A DNA stretch of 64,000 nt from Scheffersomyces stipitis CBS 6054 (GCF_000209165.1 NC_009044.1:372001-436000); one strand, 5' to 3'. Positions 39,427-49,635 are shown, counted from the stretch's first letter. Made by a program: numbers and translations. Notes: a model not told the origin generated them from the letters alone.

Positions 39427-40974
39427 TTACTCGACCGGAAGTTCTTTAGATCTTGTAGGGGTAGAGTCATCGTGAATATCATTGCGGATCAGGTCTAGCT
39501 CCGCATAAGGAGATGAACTTCGGCTCGTTTTTTCAAACCCTTGGCTCAACTTTTGGAGATTCTGTTCGCTGAGTCGGTTGGGAATGGGGGTAGACAAAGC
39601 TGAGGTGTTCCCCGATTTCCTTCTGTCTTTTCTTTCCTTCCTATCTTTTTTGAGGAGCCTACTCCTGTCCAAGACGCCGGGCTGCTGAGGCTCGCCGTTG
39701 GCAAATGCCATCATATCGTTACGCCTTCTAACACCCTCGTGTATCCAGAACTCGCTTCTGTATAACTCCCAGCCTTCTCTGATATCTGTGTTAAACACTC
39801 TGGCGTTTAATACGAGTTTCACGTCTGTAACGCCGATCCGAGGTTGGCATTGCAGTTGGCACGAAACAAGAAACACTTCGAGCTTCGATTTCCTGTTGCT
39901 CTGCGCTGAAGGGTTGATATAGTGTAAGCATTCTACACACAATGTGACTATAGACAACAGTATCTCTCGGATAAGGTCTGTAATTTTGTCTGTTAAAGGT
40001 GTCTTGATCTTGACCAATCTGACGTTAAGTTGTCTGAGTCCTTTATTAGTGGACGACAAGAATTTCCGGGGAAGCACAATCGTCTTCTGGTACTCTCCCG
40101 ACAAGTGGTACAACATCAAGGTGACCAACAATGCAAGTAACGTGAACTGGAGAATCACTCTTACAGTGCCCGTTGAGCTAACTGAAGCATCTAACACAAA
40201 CAAGTGATGGGAGATGGATGCGATCAACGAGCAGAGAATTGCTAAAAATGTCAAATATTTACGACGAAGAGCTCGTTGCTGGATAACTTGTTCACGAAGC
40301 GACTCTTCCAAGATCAATAAGTTACGGAAAATCTTGCCAGTTGCAGGCATCAGCGTATAACCTGTTCCTACAAATTCTGAATGCTTTAATGAAGAACGAT
40401 GAGAACGTTCACTTTGGTCTGACTTGTTGGACTTTCTTCGTATTCTACGTTTACTTTTTGTGCTAGGTGTATCTTCCCCGTCTGTTCCCGATGATCCGAG
40501 GGGAGGACGCTTTGGTGAGGATGACTTGGTTCTACGTTTAGGAGTCAGAGTTCCGGATCGCTTCCCCTTTAAGGACGAGTTTAACAACGGCGACGATCTT
40601 CCGTCGGAATCAGTAGCCAAATTGGCAAGTGGCAGCAGTTGCAAGTGGTGCACTGAAGAGGGTATACCCTGTTTAAGATCAAGGGAGCTTTGGGAAGCTC
40701 CATCTGAATCTGAGTATACTACAAAGTCGTCAAGATCGTTGCTGTTGTTGGACGAAAAGGGAGTGATATCCATCATCGAGTCCGCAGACGACATTCTAGG
40801 AGAGCGGGGCGGCACCAAGTCAAAGTCGTGGAGTAATTGTCTGGGATTGTCAAGTTTAGCGGATGATTTGGATAGAGAATTTCCGTCGTGATCAGTAGAC
40901 GTGGCTCGTGTTTCTATGGACTCGTCGTTGACGAAATCTGACGAAGCCGACCGTGACTCAGGCGACAGCGACAT
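39427..40974 (-). CDS. SPO7: Spo7-like regulatory subunit of the Nem1-Spo7 lipin phosphatase
   Basis: 515 residues, about twice S. cerevisiae Spo7 (259). Residues 1-200 are a Ser-rich, probably disordered extension with many S/T-P sites. The Spo7 core begins near 213: GKIFRNLLILEESLREQVIQ, followed by two membrane segments (about 240-262 and 275-296) and a cytosolic domain with GVTDVKLVLNARVFNTDIREGW and YRSEFWIHEG. Spo7 anchors and activates the phosphatase Nem1 in the nuclear/ER membrane; together they dephosphorylate Pah1 to favour triacylglycerol over phospholipid synthesis. A Ser/basic tail of about 80 residues is also extra. The membrane and RNLLILE blocks make the family secure. Confidence 0.85.
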   Translation of the reverse strand: MSLSPESRSASSDFVNDESIETRATSTDHDGNSLSKSSAKLDNPRQLLHDFDLVPPRSPRMSSADSMMDITPFSSNNSNDLDDFVVYSDSDGASQSSLDLKQGIPSSVHHLQLLPLANLATDSDGRSSPLLNSSLKGKRSGTLTPKRRTKSSSPKRPPLGSSGTDGEDTPSTKSKRRIRRKSNKSDQSERSHRSSLKHSEFVGTGYTLMPATGKIFRNLLILEESLREQVIQQRALRRKYLTFLAILCSLIASISHHLFVLDASVSSTGTVRVILQFTLLALLVTLMLYHLSGEYQKTIVLPRKFLSSTNKGLRQLNVRLVKIKTPLTDKITDLIREILLSIVTLCVECLHYINPSAQSNRKSKLEVFLVSCQLQCQPRIGVTDVKLVLNARVFNTDIREGWELYRSEFWIHEGVRRRNDMMAFANGEPQQPGVLDRSRLLKKDRKERKDRRKSGNTSALSTPIPNRLSEQNLQKLSQGFEKTSRSSSPYAELDLIRNDIHDDSTPTRSKELPVE

Positions 40975-41785
40975 CTTGACAGGTGCTGCTCGTGAAATGG
41001 TGAAATATAATGGAGGATAAGTTGATAGATTTATTGAATGGGGATTTAGTGAGAACCGATGAGATTTGGTTAAATTTGAGACTAGTAACCTAGTTCGGAC
41101 CTAATGGGTGTGCGGTGCCACCAGGATGTATATCACAGCACGACGTGTGATGAATAGAACCAGAAGGAAGTGTTGAAGCTGGGTCGTAAGGAAAAGAGTG
41201 CAAAGAGAATACAAATACCGAAAAAGATAGGGAAAATGTAAGCTGAAATTGTGCGACTAGCGAGACAGAATTCTAGCGAGACAGAATAAGCGAATAGTGA
41301 ATTCAGCAGCAATAATAGTACAAATACTAGTCAGCGATGATTAGGACTATGGTATGAAACAGTGTGGCGAAATATCGTATGGATTCGAATGTATAGAATT
41401 GTGATATTGGAAGGAGTACGGTATATTTTGCTTGTTGGGCTCCGAAAGTTACGCTTCTGCTAATTTCTCTATTATATACATACTTAAATGTTTATTTCCT
41501 AGAGAAGCCATTGGTATTCTCCATTGTTATCTCTACAGTTAAGTAATTCTACGGCAATCGTATTTCCTAAATGCTGAACTACTAAGATACTACATTCTCA
41601 TATGAAATATAACAATAGACCAATATAAATTTGCTTCTCTCACTACTCTATTTTTTGTCACTATTCTTCGCCATTTCTCTCTAAGTCTCGCTAATTTTCT
41701 GTGCTCACTTCGTCTACGCGTTCTCAACTTTTCACCATTAGAGTCCCAACATTATATCTGATATACCCCATATAACTCTCGCTCC
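40975..41785. promoter_or_regulatory. Divergent spacer SPO7/GWT1
   Basis: AT-rich divergent promoter region. The imperfect direct repeat GACTAGCGAGACAGAATTCTAGCGAGACAGAAT lies around 41255-41287 (unit CTAGCGAGACAGAAT, twice). A pyrimidine-rich leader precedes GWT1. No gene. Confidence 0.45.
41257..41287. repeat. Short tandem duplication, 15-bp unit
   Basis: The unit CTAGCGAGACAGAAT occurs twice, one base apart or less, within the SPO7/GWT1 promoter region. It looks like a recent slippage duplication. Confidence 0.55.
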
Positions 41786-43288
41786 ATGAGCTCCCTCAAA
41801 GAACAAAAGGAACAGTTCGTGTCCGACTTGCTAGGCGGCTCTGTTCTGGAAATCTACGCCGTCACCGGTGTGGCTCTAACCTCATACTTGGCATTCAGAA
41901 TCTACGACGTCCTAGTCAGCCATGAGGTCTCGTTTCTCTACGACTTCATCCTCAATTGCCTACCCATCTTGGTACTGATCACCTTATACAGCGACAAAGT
42001 CACCACGTTGCATTTGGCCATAATTGTGCCGATTTTGCTGATTTTCGTCTTTTCCAAATACACCTTTCCTGATTTATGGAAATCAAATGGTGAAAGGACT
42101 AGCCAGAATGAAAACAAACAGCTGAAATCTGCTGAAAAACAACTTCTACCCAAAAAGTCATTCATCACAGCATACAGAGCCCACATGCTCATAATAACCA
42201 ACTTGGCTATCTTGGCCGTGGACTTCAATGTCTTTCCTAGAAGATTTGCTAAGGTCGAAACCTGGGGTACTTCCCTTATGGACTTGGGAGTAGGCTCGTT
42301 TGTGTTCTCAATGGGGTTGGTCAATTCCCGAGCCATTATCAAGAATAAGTTTAACCGCGGATCCAGTGATAGTGGCTATAAATTCAGCGTCGTGGATTAC
42401 TTCTCAGTTGTGAAAAGGAGCATCGTGAAATCAGTGCCTTTGCTAGTTTTGGGTGGTGCCAGACTCGTCAGTGTCAAAAGCTTGGAGTACCAAGAACATG
42501 TCTCTGAGTATGGAATTCACTGGAATTTCTTTATCACCTTGGGCTTGTTGCCGGTTTTGCTCGGAGTATTGGACCCTGTGTTGAATGTAGTGCCGAGAGC
42601 TGTTGTAGCCCTTGTTATCACCATAGGATACGAGATTGTATTGGTCAACACAGAATTGTTGAGATTCATCTTAGTTAGCGACAACAGACTTCAAAACTTG
42701 ATCACCATGAATAAGGAAGGCATTTTCTCCTTCTTCGGCTATTTTGCTATATTCGTGTTTGGCCAGTCCTTCGGATCATTTGTTTTGACTAACTATAAGA
42801 CACCCTACAACATGCTTACTTTTGTTCCTCAGAAGGAAACTTCTGGCAAGAAAAAGAAGAAGCATTCCCAAATAAAATCGTGGCTCACGGTTAACACCAC
42901 GAATGGTTTGATCATCGCCAGCATCTTCTACCAGTTGCTCTTTTACTTTGTACGGGAATCGGGCTACATCTTGAACGTATCCCGTAGATTGGCCAACTTG
43001 CCCTATGTCTTGTGGGTTGTGTCATATAATGCAACGTTGTTGTTGGGATACAACTTAATCGAGAAGTTCTTCCCTGAGAGCCATGAGTCGTATTTGTTGG
43101 AATCTACCAACAGCAATGGACTCTTGATCTTTTTGATAGCGAACGTTTCTACGGGTTTGGTTAATATGACCATCAACACTTTGGAATGCTCTGATCCAGT
43201 CGCTTTTGCCATTTTGACAGTGTATGCTGCTGGATTGTGTTTATTGTCCAACTTATTGAACAATAAGGGTATCTATGTAAAGCTTTAG
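41786..43288 (+). CDS. GWT1: GPI-anchor inositol acyltransferase Gwt1
   Basis: 500 residues against 490 in S. cerevisiae, with about a dozen hydrophobic segments. Family blocks are clear: ITAYRAHMLIITNLAILAVD, FPRRFAKVETWGTSLMDLG, VGSFVFSMGLVNSR, LEYQEHVSEYGIHWNFFIT, NKEGIFSFFGY and SNGLLIFLIANVSTGLVN. Gwt1 (PIG-W) moves palmitate to the inositol of GlcN-PI in the ER membrane, an early step in GPI-anchor synthesis, and is a known antifungal drug target. Two in-frame CTG codons (residues 21 and 64) fall where S. cerevisiae has Thr and Ser, which supports CTG=Ser. The ATG at 41786 is at the expected MSSLKEQKE start. Confidence 0.93.
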   Translation: MSSLKEQKEQFVSDLLGGSVLEIYAVTGVALTSYLAFRIYDVLVSHEVSFLYDFILNCLPILVLITLYSDKVTTLHLAIIVPILLIFVFSKYTFPDLWKSNGERTSQNENKQLKSAEKQLLPKKSFITAYRAHMLIITNLAILAVDFNVFPRRFAKVETWGTSLMDLGVGSFVFSMGLVNSRAIIKNKFNRGSSDSGYKFSVVDYFSVVKRSIVKSVPLLVLGGARLVSVKSLEYQEHVSEYGIHWNFFITLGLLPVLLGVLDPVLNVVPRAVVALVITIGYEIVLVNTELLRFILVSDNRLQNLITMNKEGIFSFFGYFAIFVFGQSFGSFVLTNYKTPYNMLTFVPQKETSGKKKKKHSQIKSWLTVNTTNGLIIASIFYQLLFYFVRESGYILNVSRRLANLPYVLWVVSYNATLLLGYNLIEKFFPESHESYLLESTNSNGLLIFLIANVSTGLVNMTINTLECSDPVAFAILTVYAAGLCLLSNLLNNKGIYVKL

Positions 43289-44094
43289 ATAGACTAAAAG
43301 TATATGATTTTTGAGATTTAGCTGCGAAAAGTGATATTTTCAAAAATATTCAAGTAATTTAAGAAATGAAAGTAATCTGGTGAATTACCAAGTATCGATT
43401 TTGGAAATCTTTATGAAATATCTAACCAGAAAACCAAATTCAACTTACATTCATATCTCATGACCTATAAAGAGTTGACTTCTATTGCAACTCACGGTAT
43501 GGTTAACAGTTGGTTGCTGAACAGGCACGTGACCTTAATTGGTGTTGGTGGCTTGCAACCTCGTATGAAGTTAGGAGAAAGAAATCTAGAAGTTTTGCAA
43601 TGGTTGAACTGCATTAATAGATGAATATCGAGCAAATGTGTCCAACTACAACAACACATTATCTGTGTTGACAATACTCAGTTAGAGACTTCAGTTCAGA
43701 CGAGAACAGTCTCCCTAAAAATAGAGTTTCTCCCTAAAAATAAAGATCTAGCTACTCACATTACGGGACTTCCACCAATTTCACCTCCGTATCTTCTCAG
43801 TAATTATTTTTCTGCGCTAATCTCTCACTAATTCTCTCAATTCACACAGTAAATAGCGTGGCTGTTACCGCTAACCACACTTTTATTCGCGCTATTCTCT
43901 GGCAATTCCATCCATTTCCTGACCTCTCTCGTTATCGCTACGCCGAGTCGCACTTTTTCTTGCCTAAACGGTCGTATCCCGAGCGTACCATATGCACAGC
44001 TCCAGCTGAATTAACAATCTCGTATTAATACTTCACTTTAGAGCCAGCTCCAACTTCATTTATTCTTCTTTTGTTGCCAGAATTTCCCGCTACC
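43289..44094. promoter_or_regulatory. Intergenic GWT1/KES1
   Basis: The spacer contains GCTGCGAAAA at 43321-43330 just after GWT1, CACGTG at 43526-43531 and a near-repeat CTCCCTAAAAATA at 43711-43723 and 43729-43741. It becomes pyrimidine-rich toward KES1. No gene. Confidence 0.45.
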
Positions 44095-45372
44095 ATGACG
44101 TCGTTTGCCCAGTCCAGCTCGTGGACATCGTTCCTCAAGTCAATTGCGCTGTTCAACGGTGACTTGTCTTCCTTGACCGCCCCTCCCTTCATCTTGTCTC
44201 CAACTTCCTTGAGTGAGTACTCACAGTACTGGGCCGAGCATCCGGATTTGTTGGTAGAGCCAAACTTCTTGCAACAGACCCCTGATGCTTCCAAGGAGGA
44301 AGTCGATGCTATGGCGCTCAAGAGAATCATCGCCGTCACCAAGTGGTTCATAGCAACCTTGAGATCACAATACTGCTCCAGAAACGAGTCGATGGGCTCG
44401 GAAAAGAAGCCATTGAACCCATTCTTGGGCGAAGTATTCGTAGGCAAATGGGAAGACACAGAGACTACCGACGGCTCGCTTGGTGAAACCATCTTGTTGA
44501 GCGAACAGGTGAGCCACCACCCTCCAGTGACGGCTTATGCTGTCCATAATGCTAAGAACAGCGTAGTATTACAGGGCTACAATGGTATCAGATCCAGCAT
44601 CTCTGCTACTTCCATCAATGTTAAACAATATGGCCATGCTCTTTTGGAGTATAAGGAATTGGACGAGTCGTACTTAATCACGTTACCTCCATTACACATT
44701 GAAGGTTTGATCTCGGCTTCTCCCTTTGTAGAGTTGGAAGGTACTTCTTACATTCAGAGCTCCAACGGATACATTACTGTAGTTGAGTATTCGGGCCGAG
44801 GCTGGGTTTCAGGCAAGAAGAACACCTTCAAGGCCAGAATATACAAGGACCAGTTGTCTCTGAACAAGAAGGAAAATGCTCTTCTCAGCATCAGTGGTCA
44901 ATGGTCTGGTAAATCGTACTACGCCAAGGGCTACTCTTCACCTAACTCGAAAAACGACTTGTTTTACGATGCGCAGGCATCCGAGCCGCACCATCTCAAG
45001 GTTAAGCCCATTGAAGAACAGCACGAATTGGAGCTGAGAAAAGCCTGGCTCAAGGTCGCCGAAGCCATCAAGAAGTCCGACTACGACTTGATCAACGAAG
45101 AAAAGACGTTGATTGAAAACGCCCAACGTGACTTGAGAAAGCAAGAAGCTGAGTCTGGCGACAAGTGGCAGACTAGATGGTTCGACTATGTCAACTATCT
45201 CGATGGCACAGTCTCTCACGATGCATTCTTGAACTTGACCAACATTTCTAACTTGTCTATTCGTAATGCTCCTTCGGGCTCGTTGAAGGGCTCCAAATAC
45301 GACGAGGGCGAAGCCCAGCACTGGCGAATCAACATCCAGAAGTGGCAGGACGAGAAGGAGATCAAGATTTGA
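44095..45372 (+). CDS. KES1: Oxysterol-binding-protein homologue Kes1/Osh4
   Basis: 425 residues from the ATG at 44095 (S. cerevisiae Osh4 434); upstream the frame opens only at a TTG. The lid [20 protein letters not shown] and [20 protein letters not shown] match Osh4. The ORP signature EQVSHHPP lies near residue 134 and [14 protein letters not shown] precedes it. It is a short ORP with only the lipid-transfer domain, no PH or FFAT motif. Osh4 exchanges sterol for PI4P between ER and Golgi membranes and negatively regulates Sec14-dependent Golgi secretion. [19 protein letters not shown] and the C-terminal [15 protein letters not shown] also match the family. One of several Golgi-traffic genes in the window. 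Confidence 0.92.
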   Translation: MTSFAQSSSWTSFLKSIALFNGDLSSLTAPPFILSPTSLSEYSQYWAEHPDLLVEPNFLQQTPDASKEEVDAMALKRIIAVTKWFIATLRSQYCSRNESMGSEKKPLNPFLGEVFVGKWEDTETTDGSLGETILLSEQVSHHPPVTAYAVHNAKNSVVLQGYNGIRSSISATSINVKQYGHALLEYKELDESYLITLPPLHIEGLISASPFVELEGTSYIQSSNGYITVVEYSGRGWVSGKKNTFKARIYKDQLSLNKKENALLSISGQWSGKSYYAKGYSSPNSKNDLFYDAQASEPHHLKVKPIEEQHELELRKAWLKVAEAIKKSDYDLINEEKTLIENAQRDLRKQEAESGDKWQTRWFDYVNYLDGTVSHDAFLNLTNISNLSIRNAPSGSLKGSKYDEGEAQHWRINIQKWQDEKEIKI

Positions 45373-46074
45373 GTAACGGTTGTTTTATGCTATGTTTATG
45401 GAACTTTGATTAATACAGATTATACAGAGAAAGTGTAGAAACAGTAGCTAATTGTATGTGAAATATGCTTTATATCCATCTAGAGGCAGCTCAGAAGCAT
45501 TTTAAGGAGAGTACCATATATAAATACGTTTCTATACTGCGGAGTTTCTATTCTATGTTGTTATCATACTCAACCATCCACTTATCACCAGAAAGCAATT
45601 GCCGCAAATGCGGGTTGCAACACTGCTGCAGTTATCTCAGCTTCCCATACAGTATATTTCTTGCCCATATATGCTAATCTGTGGGAGAGAATCTTTAGGG
45701 TGCGGTTAGGGCTGCTCACGTGCAAACACTTAGGGCTACTCTATTTCTGGTTGAGCTGCACTGCACAGTGAAGTGCTCTTTATTCAGTCACACACACAGT
45801 AGGCACAAATTCTCATTTCTCAAGAATTGCTACTTCTCGCCTGCACACAGTCCAATTACTCACACCTACTCAACGTCCAGCAACTCTGGCAAACTGAGCT
45901 ATCTGCAGGTACATACTTTACTCTTCCGCGCTCAGTAGGCTGGACGATTCTGGTAGACCGCACCATCTGAGTTTCTTAGTGAGAGCTACTAACAAAAAAT
46001 TTTTTTTCAATTCAAGATATTGTAAGATTCTTTCTTAAGCTTCTACACCAATAATAGATTATAAATCATACAAG
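45373..46074. promoter_or_regulatory. RPL33 promoter region with Tbf1-Cbf1-type module
   Basis: The KES1 3' flank is followed by an RP-type promoter. The module itself is listed separately at 45694-45735. A poly-A/T tract (AAAAAATTTTTTTT, about 45994-46007) lies closer to the start, as is common in ribosomal protein promoters. Confidence 0.55.
45694..45735. promoter_or_regulatory. Tbf1-like TTAGGG repeats around a Cbf1 CACGTG site
   Basis: TTTAGGG at 45694-45700, TTAGGG at 45706-45711, CACGTG at 45717-45722 and TTAGGGCTA at 45730-45738. In Candida albicans, Tbf1 (TTAGGG-type sites) and Cbf1 are known to control ribosomal protein genes in place of Rap1. This is about 340-380 bases before the RPL33 ATG. 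The site assignments are inference from sequence. Confidence 0.65.
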
Positions 46075-46979
46075 ATGGCTGAATCTCACAGATGTATGTA
46101 ACAGAAGAGAGTGAAACAACAAGAGCAAGCCCAGTTGCTTCTGAGTCCAGTAAAGTCAAATTCTTCAGTGAAAAATATGATATCGAGTATCCAAAAATTC
46201 TTCATTCAAGACAAGAGTAGTGAAGAATATCAGGTAAAAGAATGTACAACAACCTCAGTAAAACCGTCAAAGGTATAAACAGTCTGTTCAACATCAGACT
46301 TGTTAACATTTGACCATTATGAACAAGAAGTGAAAAATAGGTGAAAATTTTTGTAAGAGTACAACCGTGTCTCATATCAAACAACTAAAGTATTCATTCT
46401 GAACAGTGAGGATTTTGAAACGAAACACCTATCAAATTTGAGGTTGACTAATAATAGCTCGTTGAACGTAGATGAACATTGGAAAATCGTTGGCTTCCAC
46501 AGATAGCTGAAATTTCAAACTATCTACTAGTTATCGATATCAAATTCCTCCGAGCTACAGAAAAGATTACCATTTCACATCACTTTCATTCGAGTACATT
46601 TGACTTTCACTTATCTCAGAATCAACAGCTTCTTGAAAAATTTCAAACGTCCAATTTACTAACATAGCTTCTAGTATACGTTAAAGGTAAGCACATTTCT
46701 TACCAAAGATCTAAGAATGTCACCAACCCAAACGTGTCTTTGATTCAAATCGAAGGTGTTGCCAACCCACAAGACGCCAAGTTCTACTTGGGTAAGAGAA
46801 TCGCTTACGTCTACAGAGCTTCCAAGGAAGTTAGAGGTTCTAAGATCAGAGTCATCTGGGGTAAGGTCGCCAGAACCCACGGTAACAACGGTTTGGTCAG
46901 AGCCACCTTCAAGAAGAACTTGCCAGCTAAGACTTTCGGTGCTTCCGTCAGAATCATGTTATATCCATCTAACATCTAA
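46075..46979 (+). CDS. RPL33: 60S ribosomal protein L33 (eL33/L35A), one intron
   Basis: Exon 1 is 46075-46093 (MAESHR plus one base) and exon 2 is 46675-46979. Joined they give 107 residues, exactly the length of S. cerevisiae Rpl33, with matching start MAESHR, middle [20 protein letters not shown] and end [16 protein letters not shown]. It is a component of the large cytosolic ribosomal subunit. The first exon splits codon 7 (TTA). Codon use is very biased: no CTG, and almost all Leu as TTG. The intron position after codon 6 is the same as in S. cerevisiae as I recall it. Expression is presumably driven by the TTAGGG/CACGTG module upstream. Confidence 0.96.
46094..46674 (+). other. RPL33: Spliceosomal intron of RPL33 (581 bases)
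   Basis: Donor GTATGT at 46094-46099, branch site TACTAAC at 46657-46663, acceptor TAG at 46672-46674. Splicing restores the frame and the conserved protein. I found no convincing box C/D pair that would indicate an intronic snoRNA. Confidence 0.93.
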
Positions 46980-47360
46980 GTTTAAACAAGATTTATGAAA
47001 CACGGTTTGTAATATTGGTTTAGGTCTTTTATTCTTTTTTAGAACTTTCCACAAAATATAGAAGGTTTTAATACATACAACATTTTAATTATTGAAAAAG
47101 ATGATGCAACTAAGAATGGCAACTAAACCAATTTTCAAAGACTGAAATGGTTCTGGATAACTCTAAGGTTCGTCTCGGTGGTTATCTAGTCTAAAGTTCT
47201 TTAAGTAATTTGTATATTTATCCCATAATAAATTTAAAAACACTCGAAATATTCATTTGACTTTTATACATCTATTGACAAGTAGATAATTTTGGTTTTG
47301 ATTCATTCGTAATTCGTAGATCATATAAGGCTTTGACGGCTCTTTTGGCTCTGTATTTTA
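46980..47360. other. Convergent spacer RPL33/fumarate reductase
   Basis: AT-rich 3' flanks of two converging genes; T-rich sequence at 47027-47040 follows RPL33. Nothing else is seen. Confidence 0.5.
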
Positions 47361-48857
47361 CTACGTACTTCTTTTGTGGATAGAGTCGCTGATGACCTTA
47401 CCAAAGACTACACACTCCAACAACGATGACCCTCCTAGTCTGTTTCCACCATGGACACCTCCACTTACCTCTCCCGCAGCATACAAATTGTCTACAACAG
47501 AGTTGTCTTTAGTGGTAACCTGTCCATCAGTGTTGATTTCTATTCCTCCCATTGAGAAATGAAGAACAGGTGTGGTCAAGCCAAAGTAGAGATCGTCTCC
47601 CAAGTCAAAGTTGGAGCCAAAGTGGGCACGACCAAGTGGATCATTGTTGGAGATAATCTTGCCATTGTAGTCTTCAAAGTATGCAACAATGTTGTCTACC
47701 AGTAAGTGCAAATCAGGATTCAACTCTTTCAATAACATAAGTAAGTCAGCAACAGTGCCCTTTCTCAAAAGGTTTTGACTCACATAAAAGTTGATGTGGT
47801 CCTTAGCCTTGAGATAATCCTCTCCATTAACTACAACAACAGAGACGGCTTGTTCTGGCTTGATGCCAAGTTTGTTTGTCTTAGGTACCTTACAGTTGTC
47901 GATGATTGCATTGGTCACTACGTCACGAGTACTAAGCTCGTTAGTGAACCTATTACCAGTCAGCGGACACAACAAGATTCCACCGATGCCTCGAATCACT
48001 TCTCCACATAAGAATTTCCATTTGTCGGAGACAGAGTCGAGCTTGACAAACCCGGTGGGATGGACTTGGATATGATCCATATGAATCAACTTAGCATCTA
48101 CATCTCTTTCTGCAATTTTCTGGCCATCTCCTGTGGTTTGCTGTCCGTTGGTCAGCGGGAACGAGAGGAGATCAGGACGGTACTTTTTGAGAAGAGAATT
48201 CGAACTCTCGTCAAAGTCAGCTGAAATACCTCCAGTAGCCAAGACGAAGTTGTCAGCCTTCAACAGAGTACGGACGTTGCTCTCATCAATATACTCTATA
48301 GAGCCCACATGGAACTTGTTATCGAGCACGATCTTGTCCAATCGGGCATTCTTAATCAAGGTGAGAAGCGAATTGTGTGCATCCAACTTCTTGCTGAGAG
48401 CCGAAATGATAGCAAAGCCAGGAGGTAACTTACTGTTTCCCCGATGAGTACGAGCATGGCTGTGGCCTCCAAGTCGACTCACTGACAGCAAGTCTACATT
48501 CATATGGTCTTCCAGAGTGAGCCAATGTATGGCATCTTTGGAATTAGAAGCTAGAAGGTGGACCAAGTCTTCGTTACATAGTCCTTTACCAGAAGCAAGC
48601 GTATCCTCTACAAACAGAGCAATGGAATCATTGCTGTCAGAACCCTGGAAAACTGTCGGTACTCCATTAATACCGGAGGATGCCTTGATGGAATTGCCAC
48701 CTAATTTGGCAGTCTTCTCTAGTAAAACTACTTTATGGCCCCTCTCTAGCAATTGCAAAGCAGTAGTCAAACCGGCCAAACCGGTACCTACCACTACAGT
48801 TGTATCACTGTTGGAAACCGGAGAAAACGGCAACTTCGCCGATGTCATCCCAACCAT
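47361..48857 (-). CDS. OSM1: FAD-dependent fumarate reductase (Osm1/Frd1 family)
   Basis: 498 residues from the first ATG in frame (48855-48857). S. cerevisiae Osm1 has 501 and Frd1 470. The FAD-binding VVVGTGLAGLTTALQLLERG is near residues 20-39, followed by EKTAKLGGNSIKASSGING. Substrate-site blocks are GGHSHARTHRG, TTGDGQKIAE, VQVHPTGF-like (IQVHPTGF), NELSTRDVVTNAI and GEVSGGVHGGNRLGGSSLLE. The enzyme reduces fumarate to succinate, reoxidising FADH2 for oxidative folding or redox balance. Upstream of this ATG the frame stays open for 55 codons and encodes a hydrophobic anchor-like segment, but has no ATG. Osm1 normally starts with such a segment, so the true N-terminus is uncertain. I prefer Osm1 to Frd1 for that reason. 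Confidence 0.85.
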   Translation of the reverse strand: MVGMTSAKLPFSPVSNSDTTVVVGTGLAGLTTALQLLERGHKVVLLEKTAKLGGNSIKASSGINGVPTVFQGSDSNDSIALFVEDTLASGKGLCNEDLVHLLASNSKDAIHWLTLEDHMNVDLLSVSRLGGHSHARTHRGNSKLPPGFAIISALSKKLDAHNSLLTLIKNARLDKIVLDNKFHVGSIEYIDESNVRTLLKADNFVLATGGISADFDESSNSLLKKYRPDLLSFPLTNGQQTTGDGQKIAERDVDAKLIHMDHIQVHPTGFVKLDSVSDKWKFLCGEVIRGIGGILLCPLTGNRFTNELSTRDVVTNAIIDNCKVPKTNKLGIKPEQAVSVVVVNGEDYLKAKDHINFYVSQNLLRKGTVADLLMLLKELNPDLHLLVDNIVAYFEDYNGKIISNNDPLGRAHFGSNFDLGDDLYFGLTTPVLHFSMGGIEINTDGQVTTKDNSVVDNLYAAGEVSGGVHGGNRLGGSSLLECVVFGKVISDSIHKRST

Positions 48858-49635
48858 AGCTCCAATACGCAGAGCCAATCCAGATCCTACAATCCGTACC
48901 AAATCAAACAACTCTTCCCCAAAACAGTATATCGAAGCTACACCTATTAAAATTAAGATGAGCAGACGATAATCAACAGATAACACGCGAATGATGGAAA
49001 CCTTAGTCAGACAAGTGAAAAGCTATCTTGGATATACCAGAGAAAGCCACTAAGAAATCTATACGACGATTAGAAGCCAACATATACTTCCTAGCACAGG
49101 AATTGGCAATCGTATGATGTTGGGATCTGATAAACTAGTGTAAGAAAAGGAGGGGAACCTGCATATTGTCTCATCGAGATAATCTTTGTATGGGAGTATA
49201 AGGCTGTTGTCTGTTGACTGCTCTTTGTATTCTTGCACTGAAAAATGTTCCTAATTCTAATTGAATAAACTCATACAACATAGTATTACATTAACATCAT
49301 AACAATCTGCCTGTTTTCATGAAAGTCCTGACTACCCCAACTGGATAATTTATAATCCGGCATATAAACAGAATACTTCACGTGACACATGTCTTAATCC
49401 ATTTCCAAATATGAGAAGTTGAAATATAAATTATTAATCAATATGCTGTAGACTTTAACTTACCAATTACATTTAAATTACATATATTACTACCCTATTT
49501 GACTTATCTCAAAAACTGGTTATGGCAGATTAGAGGTAAGTTAATAATTTCGTATACAAACATATAATCTCACATCATATATATTGAGAATTTTCTTTGA
49601 CAGATTCGTCAATCCAATTTTAAGATCAAAACATA
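48858..49635. promoter_or_regulatory. Divergent spacer fumarate reductase/YTH1
   Basis: The first 165 bases (48858-49022) are open in the fumarate reductase frame and encode a hydrophobic stretch. CACGTG at 49379-49384 lies about 250 bases before YTH1. The remainder is AT-rich promoter sequence without a gene. Confidence 0.5.

Noticed and set aside
45694..45735. Telomere-like repeats
   Set aside because: TTAGGG copies are irregularly spaced and sit in a ribosomal protein promoter with CACGTG; a Tbf1 promoter module explains them better than an interstitial telomere.
46479..46667. Open frame inside the RPL33 intron
   Set aside because: It lies wholly in the intron and ends just before the acceptor; no protein features.
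46094..46674. Intronic box C/D snoRNA in RPL33
   Set aside because: Loose TGATGA/CTGA-like stretches exist, but no correctly spaced C and D boxes with a terminal stem.
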